Shown here piece by piece: positions 17,638-28,549 of a stretch of 64,000 nucleotides of DNA. The stretch comes from Rhodococcus rhodochrous (GTDB taxonomy: Bacteria > Actinomycetota > Actinomycetes > Mycobacteriales > Mycobacteriaceae): positions 434,001 through 498,000 of the forward strand of contig NZ_LT906450.1 in NCBI RefSeq assembly GCF_900187265.1. Direction: 5' to 3'. Position 1 is the stretch's first letter, and every line of letters starts with the position of its first letter. Below the pieces are notes generated by a model, which saw only the letters and a list, made by a program, of their open reading frames with translations, was not told where the DNA came from and ran no database searches. Position numbers and translations under genes: made by a program.

Positions 17638-19134
17638 ATGTCGATCTCGCTCCCCCTGCGCCTGCACGTGTCGGGTAGGTCCGCCTCCGCGCCGACCCGC
17701 TCGGTCCCCGGAACGAAGACGGCGAGCGGACCGGCGGAGAAGAAGACACGCGACCTGCGGCATCTCGTCTTCCCGGTTCTCGCGGTCGGTGCCGTCTTCC
17801 AGGCCATCATGCAGACCGTCATGGTCCCGCTCCTGCCGAGCATGCCGGGCTTCACCGGCGCCGGAACCACCGCGGTCTCGTGGTTGGTGACGAGCACCCT
17901 GCTGGTCGGTGCGGTGATGACGCCGATCTTCGGCCGTCTCGCCGACATGATCGGCAAGAAGCGGATGCTCCTCATCGCGTTCTCGCTCATGACCCTCGGC
18001 TCGCTGATCTGCGCGCTGACCTCCGACATCGGATTGCTCATCTTCGCCCGCGGCCTGCAGGGCGCCGGCGCGGCGGTGCTGCCGATCGGCATGGCGATCC
18101 TCCGCGAGGTCGTGCCCCGCGATCACGTGGAGCGCTCGATCGCGATGCTCAGCTCCACCCTCGGCATCGGCACCGCGGTCGGCATCCCGTTCGCGGCCGC
18201 CATCGTCCAGTTCGCCGACTGGCACCTGCTCTTCTGGATCACCGCCGCGATCGGTGCCGGTGTGGCCCTCGCGGCGTGGATCGTCATCCCGGAATCGGAC
18301 ACCCGCACCGGCGGTCGTTTCGACGCCGTGGGCGCCGCCGGCCTGTCCGCAGCGCTGGTGTGCCTGCTCGTGCCCATCACCCAGGGCAGCACGTGGGGCT
18401 GGTCGAGCCCCGCGGTGCTGCTCTCGTTCGCCGCGTCGGTGCTGCTGTTCGTGCTCTGGGGCGTGCAGCAGTTGCGCAACCGCAACCCGCTCGTCGACCT
18501 GCGTGTCTCGGCCCGCCGTTCCGTCCTCGCGCCGCATCTGTCGGCACTGCTCGTCGGGTTCGCCTTCTACGGCAACACCCTCATCACCACGCAGCTGCTG
18601 CAGGCGCCGTCCGGGCACGGAGCCGGGTACGAACTGACCATCCTCCAGGCCGCCGCGTGTCAGCTCGCCGCGAGCTTCGCGATGATGATCTTCGCGATCG
18701 TGGCCTCCCGGATCACCGAACGCTTCGGCCCCAAGATCACGATCATGACCGGAGCGGTCTTCCTGCTCGCCGGTTACAGCGTCCACGCGGTGCCCGGCAA
18801 GCCGCTGTGGCTCGTGGTCGCCGCCATCTTCGTCGCGGCCATCGGCACGTCGCTCGTGTACTGCACACTGCCGGTGCTCCTGCTCGGTGCTGTGCCCCTG
18901 TCGCAGAACGCGGCTGCGAACGGCGTCAATGTCCTGCTCCGCACCGTGGGCAGCACCGTCTGCAGCGCGGTCGTCGCCTCGGTGCTCGCAGCCCACACTC
19001 TCGGAGGCGGGCTCGGCATCGGCACCGCGGGCTTCGTGATCGCCTATCTCGTGTGCGCCGGCTGCGCCGTGGTCGTCTTCGTCTCGGGCTTCGCGCTCCC
19101 GTCGAAGCAGGCCCTGCGGCCCGTCGAGAACTGA
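17638..19134 (+). CDS. MFS multidrug transporter (DHA2-like)
   Basis: 498 residues, about 14 hydrophobic helices, typical of DHA2 drug:proton antiporters. Motif A-like GRLADMIGKKRMLL follows helix 2, and the motif C-like segment is around GARGLQGAGAAVLPIGMA. The ATG at 17638 is chosen because GAGGAGGG lies 8 bp upstream; GTG 17632 is too close. Hydrophilic N-terminus of about 45 residues. The adjacent TetR gene and palindromes suggest ligand-induced expression. The 3' end faces a hairpin shared with the convergent DUF2236 gene. Confidence 0.9.
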   Translation: MSISLPLRLHVSGRSASAPTRSVPGTKTASGPAEKKTRDLRHLVFPVLAVGAVFQAIMQTVMVPLLPSMPGFTGAGTTAVSWLVTSTLLVGAVMTPIFGRLADMIGKKRMLLIAFSLMTLGSLICALTSDIGLLIFARGLQGAGAAVLPIGMAILREVVPRDHVERSIAMLSSTLGIGTAVGIPFAAAIVQFADWHLLFWITAAIGAGVALAAWIVIPESDTRTGGRFDAVGAAGLSAALVCLLVPITQGSTWGWSSPAVLLSFAASVLLFVLWGVQQLRNRNPLVDLRVSARRSVLAPHLSALLVGFAFYGNTLITTQLLQAPSGHGAGYELTILQAAACQLAASFAMMIFAIVASRITERFGPKITIMTGAVFLLAGYSVHAVPGKPLWLVVAAIFVAAIGTSLVYCTLPVLLLGAVPLSQNAAANGVNVLLRTVGSTVCSAVVASVLAAHTLGGGLGIGTAGFVIAYLVCAGCAVVVFVSGFALPSKQALRPVEN

Positions 19135-19161
19135 GCCGGCCCGCTCCTCGCAGAACAGTTA

Positions 19162-19201
19162 CGGCCCCGCACCCCGGTGGTGAAACCGGAATGCGGGGCC
19201 G
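19162..19201. terminator. Hairpin between convergent MFS and DUF2236 genes
   Basis: CGGCCCCGCA and TGCGGGGCCG are perfectly complementary, with an inner CCGGT/ACCGG stem. Located 27 bp past the MFS stop and 30 bp past the convergent stop. Confidence 0.65.
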
Positions 19202-19231
19202 CCCCTCCTGTCCCCCATGCCTGTCGGTGCG

Positions 19232-20197
19232 TCAGTGTTCGACGCCCAGATCGCTCGGACGGTAACCGAGGGGGTAACCCGGATACGTCCGGTTGGTGGC
19301 ATTGCCCGCGGACAGCGACACGCGTCGCTTCGGCAGTCGCCGCACGAACGCCGACCGTGCCCGCAGCGCACCCTCGACGAACTCCGTCAGCTGCGGTGAG
19401 CTCTTCGGGAAACCGAACGCCGACGCCATGCGGTCGTCGATCAGCGCGAAGACGACCTTCTCGATGCCCTTGTTCAGCACCTTCGGGTACCACGACTGGA
19501 ACAGGCGCAGCGTGTAGGTACCGATGGCGTGGTTGTCGTCGCTGTAGGTGAACTTCTCACGCTCGTATTCGAGCTTGAACCGGTGGAACTCCTGGAACGA
19601 CTCCGGGATGTCCTTGATGCCCATCCGGATGCCAACCTGGCGGTAGAAGTAGAACGACGCCAGCCGCTCCTTCGGGTGCAGACGACGCCACCCGTAACGG
19701 TCGATCCAGTCGAGCGGGTCGTACACGAAGGTCGACAGGACGTACAGCATGTCGTCGTTGTCGATCGAGTACTTGCCGTGCATCCGGTTGATGTTGCGCA
19801 GCGATTCGCGTCCCCGCTCGGCGTCGTAGCCGTGCTCGACCAGCTCGGCCATCAGCAGCGCCGTGTCGTCGTACCGCTTCTGCGGCCGCTTCTCGAACTC
19901 GCCGGTGCGAGCGAGCAGTTCCGAGATGCTGGGCACGCAGTACGTGCGGAAGAGGGCGAACTCGAGCGACCGCTGATAGTCCCACGGGAACTCGTAGCCG
20001 GCGGTGATCCGCACGATGTCCTGGTGCTGCGTGACCGGGTCGAGCTCCTCGATCACCTTGACCCAGCCCATCCGCCCACGCTTCGGGTGCGGATCCCTGT
20101 TCGGGGGCGGGAACGTGCCGGCCTTCTCGATACGTGCCTCGGGCTTTGCGACGACGGCGGCCTTCCGGCTGCGAGTGCGCGGGGGAGTGGTCGTCAT
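19232..20197 (-). CDS. DUF2236/MpaB-family oxygenase-like protein (divergent member)
   Basis: 321 residues. The central part (ESLRNINRMHGKYSIDNDD, then MLYVLSTFVYDPLDWIDRYG) matches the MpaB/DUF2236 pattern, the family that includes the latex-clearing b-type haem oxygenase Lcp; the His in NRMHG is a plausible haem ligand by analogy. The N-terminus is Lys/Arg/Pro-rich. The start lies 4 bp after the aldehyde dehydrogenase stop, so the two form an operon. Substrate unknown; the pairing suggests oxidation to an aldehyde and then an acid (inference). Confidence 0.75.
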   Translation of the reverse strand: MTTTPPRTRSRKAAVVAKPEARIEKAGTFPPPNRDPHPKRGRMGWVKVIEELDPVTQHQDIVRITAGYEFPWDYQRSLEFALFRTYCVPSISELLARTGEFEKRPQKRYDDTALLMAELVEHGYDAERGRESLRNINRMHGKYSIDNDDMLYVLSTFVYDPLDWIDRYGWRRLHPKERLASFYFYRQVGIRMGIKDIPESFQEFHRFKLEYEREKFTYSDDNHAIGTYTLRLFQSWYPKVLNKGIEKVVFALIDDRMASAFGFPKSSPQLTEFVEGALRARSAFVRRLPKRRVSLSAGNATNRTYPGYPLGYRPSDLGVEH

Positions 20198-20201
20198 CGG
20201 C

Positions 20202-21737
20202 TCACCTTCCGTGCATGAACTTGAGCATCGCCTGCGAGATCTTCAGGTCGCGCTCCGGACGCTCGAGGCTCATGAGCTTGAGCGGCGAGCTGAACTTCGC
20301 CACCGTGACGGACTTGGGACGGCTGAACTCGCGCAGGCCGTCGGCGCCGTGGATGCGGCCGAAGCCGGACTCTCCGATGCCGCCGAAGGGCAGCGAGGCG
20401 ATGGCGGCGAAGCCGAGCACCGAGTTGACCGACACCATGCCGTTGCGCAGGCGCTCGGCGAGCTGACGGCCCTTCTTCTTGTTGCGCGTGAAGATCGACG
20501 CGCCGAGACCGTAGTTGGTGCCGTTCGCGCGCTCGACTGCCTCGTCGAGGTCGCGGACCTTGTTGACGACGACCGTCGGGCCGAAGGTCTCCTCGCACAC
20601 CGCGGCCGAGGTCTCGGGCACGTCGGTGAGGATGACGGGTTCGACGATGCGCTCCTGCACCGACTCGAGTCCGCCCAGGACGGCCTTGCCGCCGGACTTC
20701 AGGGCGTCCTCGATGTGGTTGCGCACGATGTCGACCTGGCGCGGAAGCGTCATGGGGCCGTAGGTCGAGTTCTCGTCGCCGCCCGGCTTCGCACGCCGGA
20801 CGGTGGCGGTGAGCTTGTCGAGGAACTCACGGTAGACGGGCTCCTCGACGTAGATGCGCTCGACGCCCGCGCAGGTCTGGCCGGCGTTGCCGAACGCACC
20901 GAAGGCGGCGAACTCGACGGCCTCGTCGATGTTCGCGTCGGCCGCGACGATCATCGCGTCCTTGCCGCCGCACTCGGCGACGAGCGGGGTGAGCGACTCG
21001 GCGCACACCGCCATGACCTTGCGGGCGGTGGGGCCGGAGCCGGTGAAGGCGACCTTGTCGACACCCGAACGCACGAGCGCCGAACCCGTCTCACCGAGAC
21101 CGGTGACCACCTGGAAGACGGGCTGAGTGGGAGCGATCGAATTCCACTTGTCCTCGAGCCACTTCGCGACCCCGGGGGTGAGCTCGCTCGGCTTGAACAC
21201 GACGGCGTTGCCGGCGGCCAGCGAGTAGGCGATCGAACCCATCGGGGTGTAGACCGGGTAGTTCCAGGGGCCGATCACGCCGATGACACCGAGCGGCTTG
21301 TACTCGAGGGTCGCGGCCTGGTTGAAGCTCGCGACGCCCGAGGGCACCTTGCGGGGCTTGAGCACCTTCTTGGCGTTCTTGGCCGCCCAGTCGAGATGCT
21401 CGACCGCCAGCATGACTTCGAGGAAGGCGTCGCCGAAGGGCTTGCCGGTCTCCTTGGACACCACCGATGCGAGCGAGGTCGCGTCGGTCGCGACGGCCTT
21501 CTTGAACTCGAGGAGCCAGTCGCGGCGGCCGCGGAAGCCCTGCGCCTCCCACCAGCGGGCAGCGACGCGGGCACGCTCGACGGCCGCGCCCACGGCGGCC
21601 TCGTCGGCGATCGGATACTCGGCGATCACCTCGCCGTTCCGGGGATCGAGGCTGGCGAAGGTGTCGGTGTTCGCTGCCGTGGATGCCTTGTCCGAGTTGC
21701 TCTTCGCGTTCTTCGGACTGGTGAGGTTCTGGGTCAT
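20202..21737 (-). CDS. Aldehyde dehydrogenase (NAD(P)+-dependent)
   Basis: 511 residues. Class features: GVIGPWNYPVYTPMGS, NAVVFKPSELTP, the coenzyme loop FTGSGPTARKV, the general base Glu in ECGGKD and the nucleophilic Cys at about residue 289 in GNAGQTCAG. It oxidises an aldehyde to its acid, probably hydrophobic given the mycolata context. The ATG at 21737 has AGGAAG upstream; the open frame to 21866 runs into the operator region and is not coding. First gene of the operon with the DUF2236 protein; divergent from the GntR regulator. Confidence 0.93.
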   Translation of the reverse strand: MTQNLTSPKNAKSNSDKASTAANTDTFASLDPRNGEVIAEYPIADEAAVGAAVERARVAARWWEAQGFRGRRDWLLEFKKAVATDATSLASVVSKETGKPFGDAFLEVMLAVEHLDWAAKNAKKVLKPRKVPSGVASFNQAATLEYKPLGVIGVIGPWNYPVYTPMGSIAYSLAAGNAVVFKPSELTPGVAKWLEDKWNSIAPTQPVFQVVTGLGETGSALVRSGVDKVAFTGSGPTARKVMAVCAESLTPLVAECGGKDAMIVAADANIDEAVEFAAFGAFGNAGQTCAGVERIYVEEPVYREFLDKLTATVRRAKPGGDENSTYGPMTLPRQVDIVRNHIEDALKSGGKAVLGGLESVQERIVEPVILTDVPETSAAVCEETFGPTVVVNKVRDLDEAVERANGTNYGLGASIFTRNKKKGRQLAERLRNGMVSVNSVLGFAAIASLPFGGIGESGFGRIHGADGLREFSRPKSVTVAKFSSPLKLMSLERPERDLKISQAMLKFMHGR

Positions 21738-21761
21738 GTTCGACACTTCCTGGTGGACCAC

Positions 21762-21802
21762 ATCACATATATTTGATGTGATAGCTGTAGTGGACATCAC
21801 AT
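21762..21802. promoter_or_regulatory. Three alternating ATCACA/TGTGAT half-sites (probable GntR operator)
   Basis: ATCACA (21762-21767), TGTGAT (21777-21782) and ATCACAT (21796-21802) make two overlapping inverted repeats in the 130-bp spacer between the aldehyde dehydrogenase and the divergent GntR gene. The stretch is markedly AT-rich. Position and symmetry fit an autoregulatory operator controlling both directions. Confidence 0.6.
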
Positions 21803-21867
21803 TAGGCGTTCGCGGGCCAATTGGACAACCCCCGTGCGCAGTTGTCCGGATTCCTACAGGAGACACG

Positions 21868-22617
21868 ATGGCGGCACCGACACGCAGCCCCGGGACAGCG
21901 GCGGATCACGCTGCGGCATCCCGACGTTCGGAGGGGGCCGTGCGGCGCCGTCCGCAGCTTTCCGACGAGGTGGCCGGCCACCTCCGCGGCTCGATCATGT
22001 CCGGCGCGCTGCGTCCGGGCGACTTCATCCGGCTCGACGAGACCGCGGTCGAACTCGGCGTCAGCGTCACCCCCGTCCGGGAGGCGCTGCTGACACTGCG
22101 CGGCGAGGGAATGGTCGAATCCGCCCCGAACCGCGGCTACCGGGTCTCGCCCCTCACGCGCGGCGACATCGACGACATCTTCTGGCTGCAGGGGCAGATC
22201 GCCGTCGAGCTCGCACTCCGTGCGGTCGACCGTGCCACGCCGGCCGATCTCGAGCGTCTGGCCGACCTCAACGAGCGGTTGCGCATGCTCGTCGTCATCC
22301 CGGAGGGGGTGACGCCCGACATCGAGCGGATCGCCGACGCCGAGTTCGACTTCCATCGCGAGCTCAACCGCATCGCCGACAGCCCCAAGCTCGCATGGTT
22401 CCTCAACACCGCCTCGCGCACCATTCCGTACCGTCTCTACGCGCGGGACGCCGAGTGGGGGACGCTCGCCGTCCGGTCGCACACGAAGCTGATCGAGGCG
22501 ATCGCCGCGCAGGACCACAGTGAGGTGATCACACAGACGCTCCTGCAGTTCGAGGATGCGGCCGCGCGTCTGGTCGCCCACCGTGAGCGGGCGGGGGTCG
22601 ATTCGCCTTCCGGATAG
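21868..22617 (+). CDS. GntR-family regulator, FadR/FCD subfamily
   Basis: 249 residues. Winged helix at about 35-100 (LRPGDFIRLDETAVELGVS, VTPVREALLTLRGEGMVE), then an all-helical FCD ligand domain with the metal/ligand-binding Asp/His pattern (DAEFDFHRELNRIADSP, and a later RSHTKLIEAIAAQD). FCD regulators sense carboxylates such as pyruvate, lactate or acyl chains. ATG 21868 with AGGAGA upstream. Probably controls the divergent aldehyde dehydrogenase operon and perhaps the DUF2236 gene 80 bp downstream. Confidence 0.92.
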   Translation: MAAPTRSPGTAADHAAASRRSEGAVRRRPQLSDEVAGHLRGSIMSGALRPGDFIRLDETAVELGVSVTPVREALLTLRGEGMVESAPNRGYRVSPLTRGDIDDIFWLQGQIAVELALRAVDRATPADLERLADLNERLRMLVVIPEGVTPDIERIADAEFDFHRELNRIADSPKLAWFLNTASRTIPYRLYARDAEWGTLAVRSHTKLIEAIAAQDHSEVITQTLLQFEDAAARLVAHRERAGVDSPSG

Positions 22618-22697
22618 GCACTTGCCTATCTGAGTACGGGTGTGCACAATTTGTATGACAGTACTGCACCCGTGCTTTCACCATCAGGAGACCTCCG

Positions 22698-23555
22698 ATG
22701 ACGACCCACGCCGAAGAGCGCGTCCCCGCCGTCACCACCGACGGGCCGGTGGCGACTCCCGCTCCGCTTCCGGCGGGCTCGGTCGAACTGGCCGACTTCG
22801 TCGGAGAGTCGATGCTCCTGCTCGGAGCCGGCGCGACGGTCCTCCTGCAGCTGGCATCGCGCGGTGTCGGGCACGGCGTCGCCGATCACAGCACCACCCT
22901 GCAGCGGCCGCTCGACCGGTTGCGCACCACGATGACCTACGTCTATGCGGTCACGCTCGGCACTCCCGAGGAGAAGAAGCAGGTCGTCCGGATGGTCAAC
23001 AAGGCGCACGTCCCGGTGCGCTCGGAGACCTACAACGCCTTCGACCCCGAACTCCAGTTGTGGGTCGCCGCAACGCTGTACCGGAACGGCGTGAACATGT
23101 ACCAGCGGATGTTCGGACCGCTCACCGATGCCGACATCGAACGCATCTACCGCCAGTCCGCGGTCTACGGCACGGCCCTGCAGGTCGAGGACGACATGTG
23201 GCCGAAGACGCGGGAGGAGTTCGACAGGTACTGGGACGAGATGATCGCGACCTTCGAGGTCGATCGGAAGGTGCGGTCCTTCACCCGCAACCTCCTCACC
23301 GGCGGCGATGCCCCGCTTCCCGTTCGTGCCCTCATGCCACTGCAGCGGTTCATGACGATCGGTCTTCTGCCGCAACGCATGCGCGACGAGTTCGCGCTGC
23401 CGTGGAGCCCGCGCGACCAGCGGCGCTTCGACCTGTTCTGGAAGGTGTTCCCGCCGATCTACCGCACGGTGCCCGGGCCGATCCGCCGGCTGTCGGCCAC
23501 CTACTACCTCAACGACATGCGACGCCGGATGAAGGCGCACGGACACGTCATCTGA
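22698..23555 (+). CDS. DUF2236/MpaB-family oxygenase-like protein (canonical member)
   Basis: 285 residues. Contains the usual DUF2236 order: GESMLLLGAGATVLLQ, DHSTTLQRPLDRLRTT with an Arg-x3-Thr motif, the conserved His in VNKAHVPV and ELQLWVAATLY. In Lcp, related Arg, Thr and His residues surround haem b. ATG with AGGAG upstream. Same strand as the GntR gene and 80 bp after it. It is not closely similar to the other DUF2236 protein at 19232, so the two are unlikely to be recent duplicates. Confidence 0.85.
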   Translation: MTTHAEERVPAVTTDGPVATPAPLPAGSVELADFVGESMLLLGAGATVLLQLASRGVGHGVADHSTTLQRPLDRLRTTMTYVYAVTLGTPEEKKQVVRMVNKAHVPVRSETYNAFDPELQLWVAATLYRNGVNMYQRMFGPLTDADIERIYRQSAVYGTALQVEDDMWPKTREEFDRYWDEMIATFEVDRKVRSFTRNLLTGGDAPLPVRALMPLQRFMTIGLLPQRMRDEFALPWSPRDQRRFDLFWKVFPPIYRTVPGPIRRLSATYYLNDMRRRMKAHGHVI

Positions 23556-23575
23556 GGGGTTCGCCGTGAATGCCG

Positions 23576-23601
23576 AGTGGCCGGACGCATGTCCGGCCAC
23601 T
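23576..23601. terminator. Terminator between convergent DUF2236 and DUF4334 genes
   Basis: AGTGGCCGGAC-GCAT-GTCCGGCCACT: perfect 11-bp stem with a 4-nt loop, 20 bp from each stop codon. Confidence 0.8.
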
Positions 23602-23621
23602 TCGCGTCTCCCGTCCGACGA

Positions 23622-24098
23622 TCACACGGCGGTGTCGCGTTCGAGACCGAACCAGTAGTGCTCGCCGTCGTCGAACACCAACGAGCCCTTGCCGTTCATC
23701 ACCCCGACGACGGTGTCGTCGTCGACCTTCTTGAAGTGGTCGAAGACCGGCATGCCGTCGTAGACCATCGTCGCCGTCACCTCGCCGCGGAACACGATCT
23801 CCCACAGGCTTGCCTCACCGCGTCCGGTCTTCGTGTCGGAGAACAACTCGTCGTCCTCGCCGTAGCACACGAGCGGCTGGACCTCGGATGCCGACACGAA
23901 CGTCTTTCCGTACCATCGCGACCTGCCGAGCAGTGTATGGGTGCGGTGTCCGGTGTCGAAACTGAAGCCCTTCCAACGGTATCCGACGAGATCGTCGATG
24001 CGGGCCGGAGCGAGATGCTCCCAGAGGGCATCGAGTTCGCGAGGGTCGATCCGGTCGGTGCGGGCGCGCAGTTCCTCGAGTCGCTGGACGACGTTCAT
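23622..24098 (-). CDS. GXWXG/DUF4334 domain protein
   Basis: 158 residues. The N-terminal half carries the GXWXG motif (VGYRWKGFSFDTGH, about residues 38-51). The C-terminal half (ASLWEIVFRGEVTATMVYDG, then MPVFDHFKKVDDDTVVGVMNG) matches DUF4334, with the usual KVDDDTVVGVM signature. Function unknown; the pair of domains is common next to dehydrogenases. ATG with AGGGGAA upstream; start overlaps the alcohol dehydrogenase stop by 4 bp. Confidence 0.85.
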   Translation of the reverse strand: MNVVQRLEELRARTDRIDPRELDALWEHLAPARIDDLVGYRWKGFSFDTGHRTHTLLGRSRWYGKTFVSASEVQPLVCYGEDDELFSDTKTGRGEASLWEIVFRGEVTATMVYDGMPVFDHFKKVDDDTVVGVMNGKGSLVFDDGEHYWFGLERDTAV

Positions 24099-25219
24099 GT
24101 GTTCCCCTGGATGTCGAAGGTGAGTACGGCCTTGACGACCTCGCCGGAGGCGACAGCGGCGAGAGCGTCGTCGAGTTTCGTGAAATCGAAGGTCTGCACG
24201 AGTTCGTCCACGGGGAAGTGCCCGTCGCGCCACAGTGCGGCCAGTTCTGGAAGGAACCGGTGGGGATCGACGTCGCCCTCGATGACTCCGGTCAGGGTGC
24301 GTCCGGACAACAGGTGGGTCTGGTCGATCGAGACGGGATTGCGGCCGGCGCGCAGCCCGAGGGTGACGCAGACACCGGGACTGGCCAGCGACGACAGTGC
24401 CTGCCGGATCACGGATTCGGTGCCCACGGACTCCACCGCACAGTCGGCGCCACCGCCGGTGAGACGACGCAGGTGCCGTCCGAGGTCGTCGTGATCGACG
24501 GGGGATAGCGTCTCGGTGGCCCCGAGCGCTCGCGCGAGCCCGTGTCGTCGCGGGTTCGGGTCGACGCCGATGATGTTCCCGCACCCGGCGATCCGTGCCG
24601 CCATCACCGCGGCCGTGCCGACGGCGCCGAGACCGAAGACGACGATCGTCGACCCCTGTTCCGGTCGCAGTACCTCGAGCACGGTTCCGGCGCCGGTCGC
24701 GAGGCCACATCCGAGCGGACCCGCCAGTGCTACCGGAACATCCGCCGGCAGACGCACGGCGTTGCGTTCGGTGGCCACGACGAGCGAGGAGAACGACGAC
24801 TGCCCGAACCAGTTGCCGTGCACCGGTGCTCCGTCGGCGTCGCGGAGCACCGCGGTGCCGTCGGCGCGTACACCGCCGTAGTTGAGCGGGGCGAACCGCG
24901 TGCAGTAGGCGTGCCGTCCCCGGGTGCAGTTGCTGCACGTACGGCACGAGTCGAATCCGAGGACCACCCGATCGCCGACCGCGAGACCGGTGACCGCCGA
25001 ACCCACTTCGGTGACGACTCCGGCGCCCTCGTGGCCGAGCACGACGGGTGTCGGGACGGGGACGCCTCCCGCGGCGGCGGTGAGATCGGTGTGGCAGATC
25101 CCGACCCCGTGGATCCGGACGAGTACTTCGTCGTCGCGCAGTTCGGGCACGGTCACCGTCTCGAGCCGCAGCGGCGCGCCGTACTCGCGTAGTACCGCGG
25201 CGGTGGCGGTGCGGGTCAT
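24095..25219 (-). CDS. Zinc-dependent alcohol dehydrogenase (MDR family)
   Basis: 374 residues. Catalytic zinc ligands: Cys in GICHTDL, GHEGAGVV and a later Cys. Structural zinc: four Cys in CRTCSNCTRGRHAYC. The Rossmann motif VFGLGAVGTAAVMAAR and the following Asp (IIGVDPNPRR) indicate NAD. The length and GLRAG...C-terminal region resemble aryl/geraniol-type alcohol dehydrogenases. The ATG at 25219 overlaps the TetR stop (ATGA); the open frame further upstream lies inside the regulator. Middle gene of a three-gene operon. Confidence 0.92.
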   Translation of the reverse strand: MTRTATAAVLREYGAPLRLETVTVPELRDDEVLVRIHGVGICHTDLTAAAGGVPVPTPVVLGHEGAGVVTEVGSAVTGLAVGDRVVLGFDSCRTCSNCTRGRHAYCTRFAPLNYGGVRADGTAVLRDADGAPVHGNWFGQSSFSSLVVATERNAVRLPADVPVALAGPLGCGLATGAGTVLEVLRPEQGSTIVVFGLGAVGTAAVMAARIAGCGNIIGVDPNPRRHGLARALGATETLSPVDHDDLGRHLRRLTGGGADCAVESVGTESVIRQALSSLASPGVCVTLGLRAGRNPVSIDQTHLLSGRTLTGVIEGDVDPHRFLPELAALWRDGHFPVDELVQTFDFTKLDDALAAVASGEVVKAVLTFDIQGNT

Positions 25220-26493
25220 CCCGCCGTCTCCGGCGAACCGGTGTCGCCGAGCAGCACCGAGAGCATCAACTGCTGCACCCGGCGCTGCCGCGAACGGGTG
25301 GGCAGGAAGTGCACGAGGCTGCCGGTGTCGAGCACGAGGTTGAGTGCGGCGTGCACGAGGAAACGGCATTCGACGGCGGGCAGTTCGGGACGGAGTTCGC
25401 CGACCAGGCGCGCCCATTCCTCGATGTTGAGCCGCTGGATGTTCCGCAGGTCGCTGCGGTGGTGTGCCGGCAGATTGCCGACCTCGGCGAAGTACACCGA
25501 CATCAGTTCGCTGTTCTCGAACGACATCCGGACGTACACCTCGGTGAGGACGTCGAGGGCCTGCGCAGAGGTCGTGGAGTCGGCGAGCGCCTCGCCGATG
25601 ATCATCGCGACGCGATCACCGGCCCGGTGGAAGGCGGCCGCGAGCAGATCGGCCTTGCTCGCGAAGTGCCGGTAGACGCCGGATGCGTTGATACCGGCCG
25701 CCGCACCGATCTCCTCGATGCTCACCTCGTGATAGCCCCGGGCGTCGAAGAGCAGCACGGCCTCCTGCAGGAGGACCTCGCGCTTGTTCGCCACGGACAG
25801 CCCGCGCGGTTCGGGGGCCGGCGTCGGTTCGTCGACGTCGGGCACCAGATCGGTCGCCGCGACCGCCGTGCACGCGTCGAGCAGCAACTGCTGCAGGCGC
25901 CGATTGGACAGCGGGACGCGGTGGGTGGTGATGGAGCCGATGACGCTGAGCATCGCGCTGCTGAGCAGGATGTAGTCGTCGTCGGTGAGGTCCGGCCGCA
26001 GGCGCGCGACCGTGCGGGCGAGACTGCGGTTGAGCGCCCTCATCTTCGAGCGGATCTCGCTGTGGTCCTCGCCGGTGAGATAGCGGCGTTCCCAGCGGTA
26101 CAACCCACCCGTGCGGCGGTTCTCGATCGTGGTGCGGATGAGAGCGAGGAGCTTGCGTTCGAGCTCTTCGGCGGCGTCGAGGTCGGTGCCGTTCGCTCCG
26201 CTCTGCTCGTCGAACTCCGCGAGGGCGGAGCCGAGGGCGTCGGCGAGGGTGACGACGGCGTGGTGGAACAGGGCGTACTTGTTCGGGAAGTGCCGGTACA
26301 GGGCGGGACCGGAGATGCCGACGGCAGTGGCGATCTCGTCGATGCTCACACCGTGATAGCCGCGTTCGCTGAACGCCTCGGCCGCGACCGTGGCGATCTG
26401 TGCCTTGCGGTTCTTCGGCCGGCGACGCACGGTGGGGGTCGGGGTGCCGGTATTCGCGGCTGTGCGTGCCCCGACCTGCGCTTGTTCGGGCAC
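25216..26493 (-). CDS. Tandem (two-repeat) TetR-family regulator
   Basis: 425 residues, twice the usual TetR length. There are two full TetR helix-turn-helix units: about residues 28-75 (IATVAAEAFSERGYHGVSID, ISGPALYRHFPNKYALF) and about 238-290 (LLQEAVLLFDARGYHEVSIE, INASGVYRHFASKADLL), each followed by its own helical C-domain. This single-chain double regulator could bind as a pseudo-dimer. It heads the operon with the alcohol dehydrogenase and DUF4334 protein and probably controls it. A fusion by sequencing error is unlikely because both halves read through in one frame with a smooth linker. Confidence 0.88.
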   Translation of the reverse strand: MPEQAQVGARTAANTGTPTPTVRRRPKNRKAQIATVAAEAFSERGYHGVSIDEIATAVGISGPALYRHFPNKYALFHHAVVTLADALGSALAEFDEQSGANGTDLDAAEELERKLLALIRTTIENRRTGGLYRWERRYLTGEDHSEIRSKMRALNRSLARTVARLRPDLTDDDYILLSSAMLSVIGSITTHRVPLSNRRLQQLLLDACTAVAATDLVPDVDEPTPAPEPRGLSVANKREVLLQEAVLLFDARGYHEVSIEEIGAAAGINASGVYRHFASKADLLAAAFHRAGDRVAMIIGEALADSTTSAQALDVLTEVYVRMSFENSELMSVYFAEVGNLPAHHRSDLRNIQRLNIEEWARLVGELRPELPAVECRFLVHAALNLVLDTGSLVHFLPTRSRQRRVQQLMLSVLLGDTGSPETAG

Positions 26494-26631
26494 CCTGCCT
26501 CCTCGTCGTGGATCCTGTCTCGGGCCGCGATGTCGCGGCGAATGTCGTCGGCCTCAAAGGTAACAGTCGAACCCCCTGCGGAGGAACACTACTTATGGGT
26601 AAGAATCGCCAAAACTGCAGTACAGAACGTA

Positions 26632-28512
<1,881 letters not shown>

Positions 28513-28518
28513 CCGGAC

Positions 28519-28549
28519 GATCCTTCCCGAGCACGGTTCTCGGGGGATC
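28519..28549 (+). terminator. Terminator after the crotonase gene
   Basis: GATCC-TT-CCCGAG and CTCGGG-GGATC pair with a 2-nt bulge and a 7-nt loop, 7 bp past the stop. The rest of the 308-bp spacer 28513-28820 contains a likely -10 for the next gene and nothing else that I can support. Confidence 0.5.
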
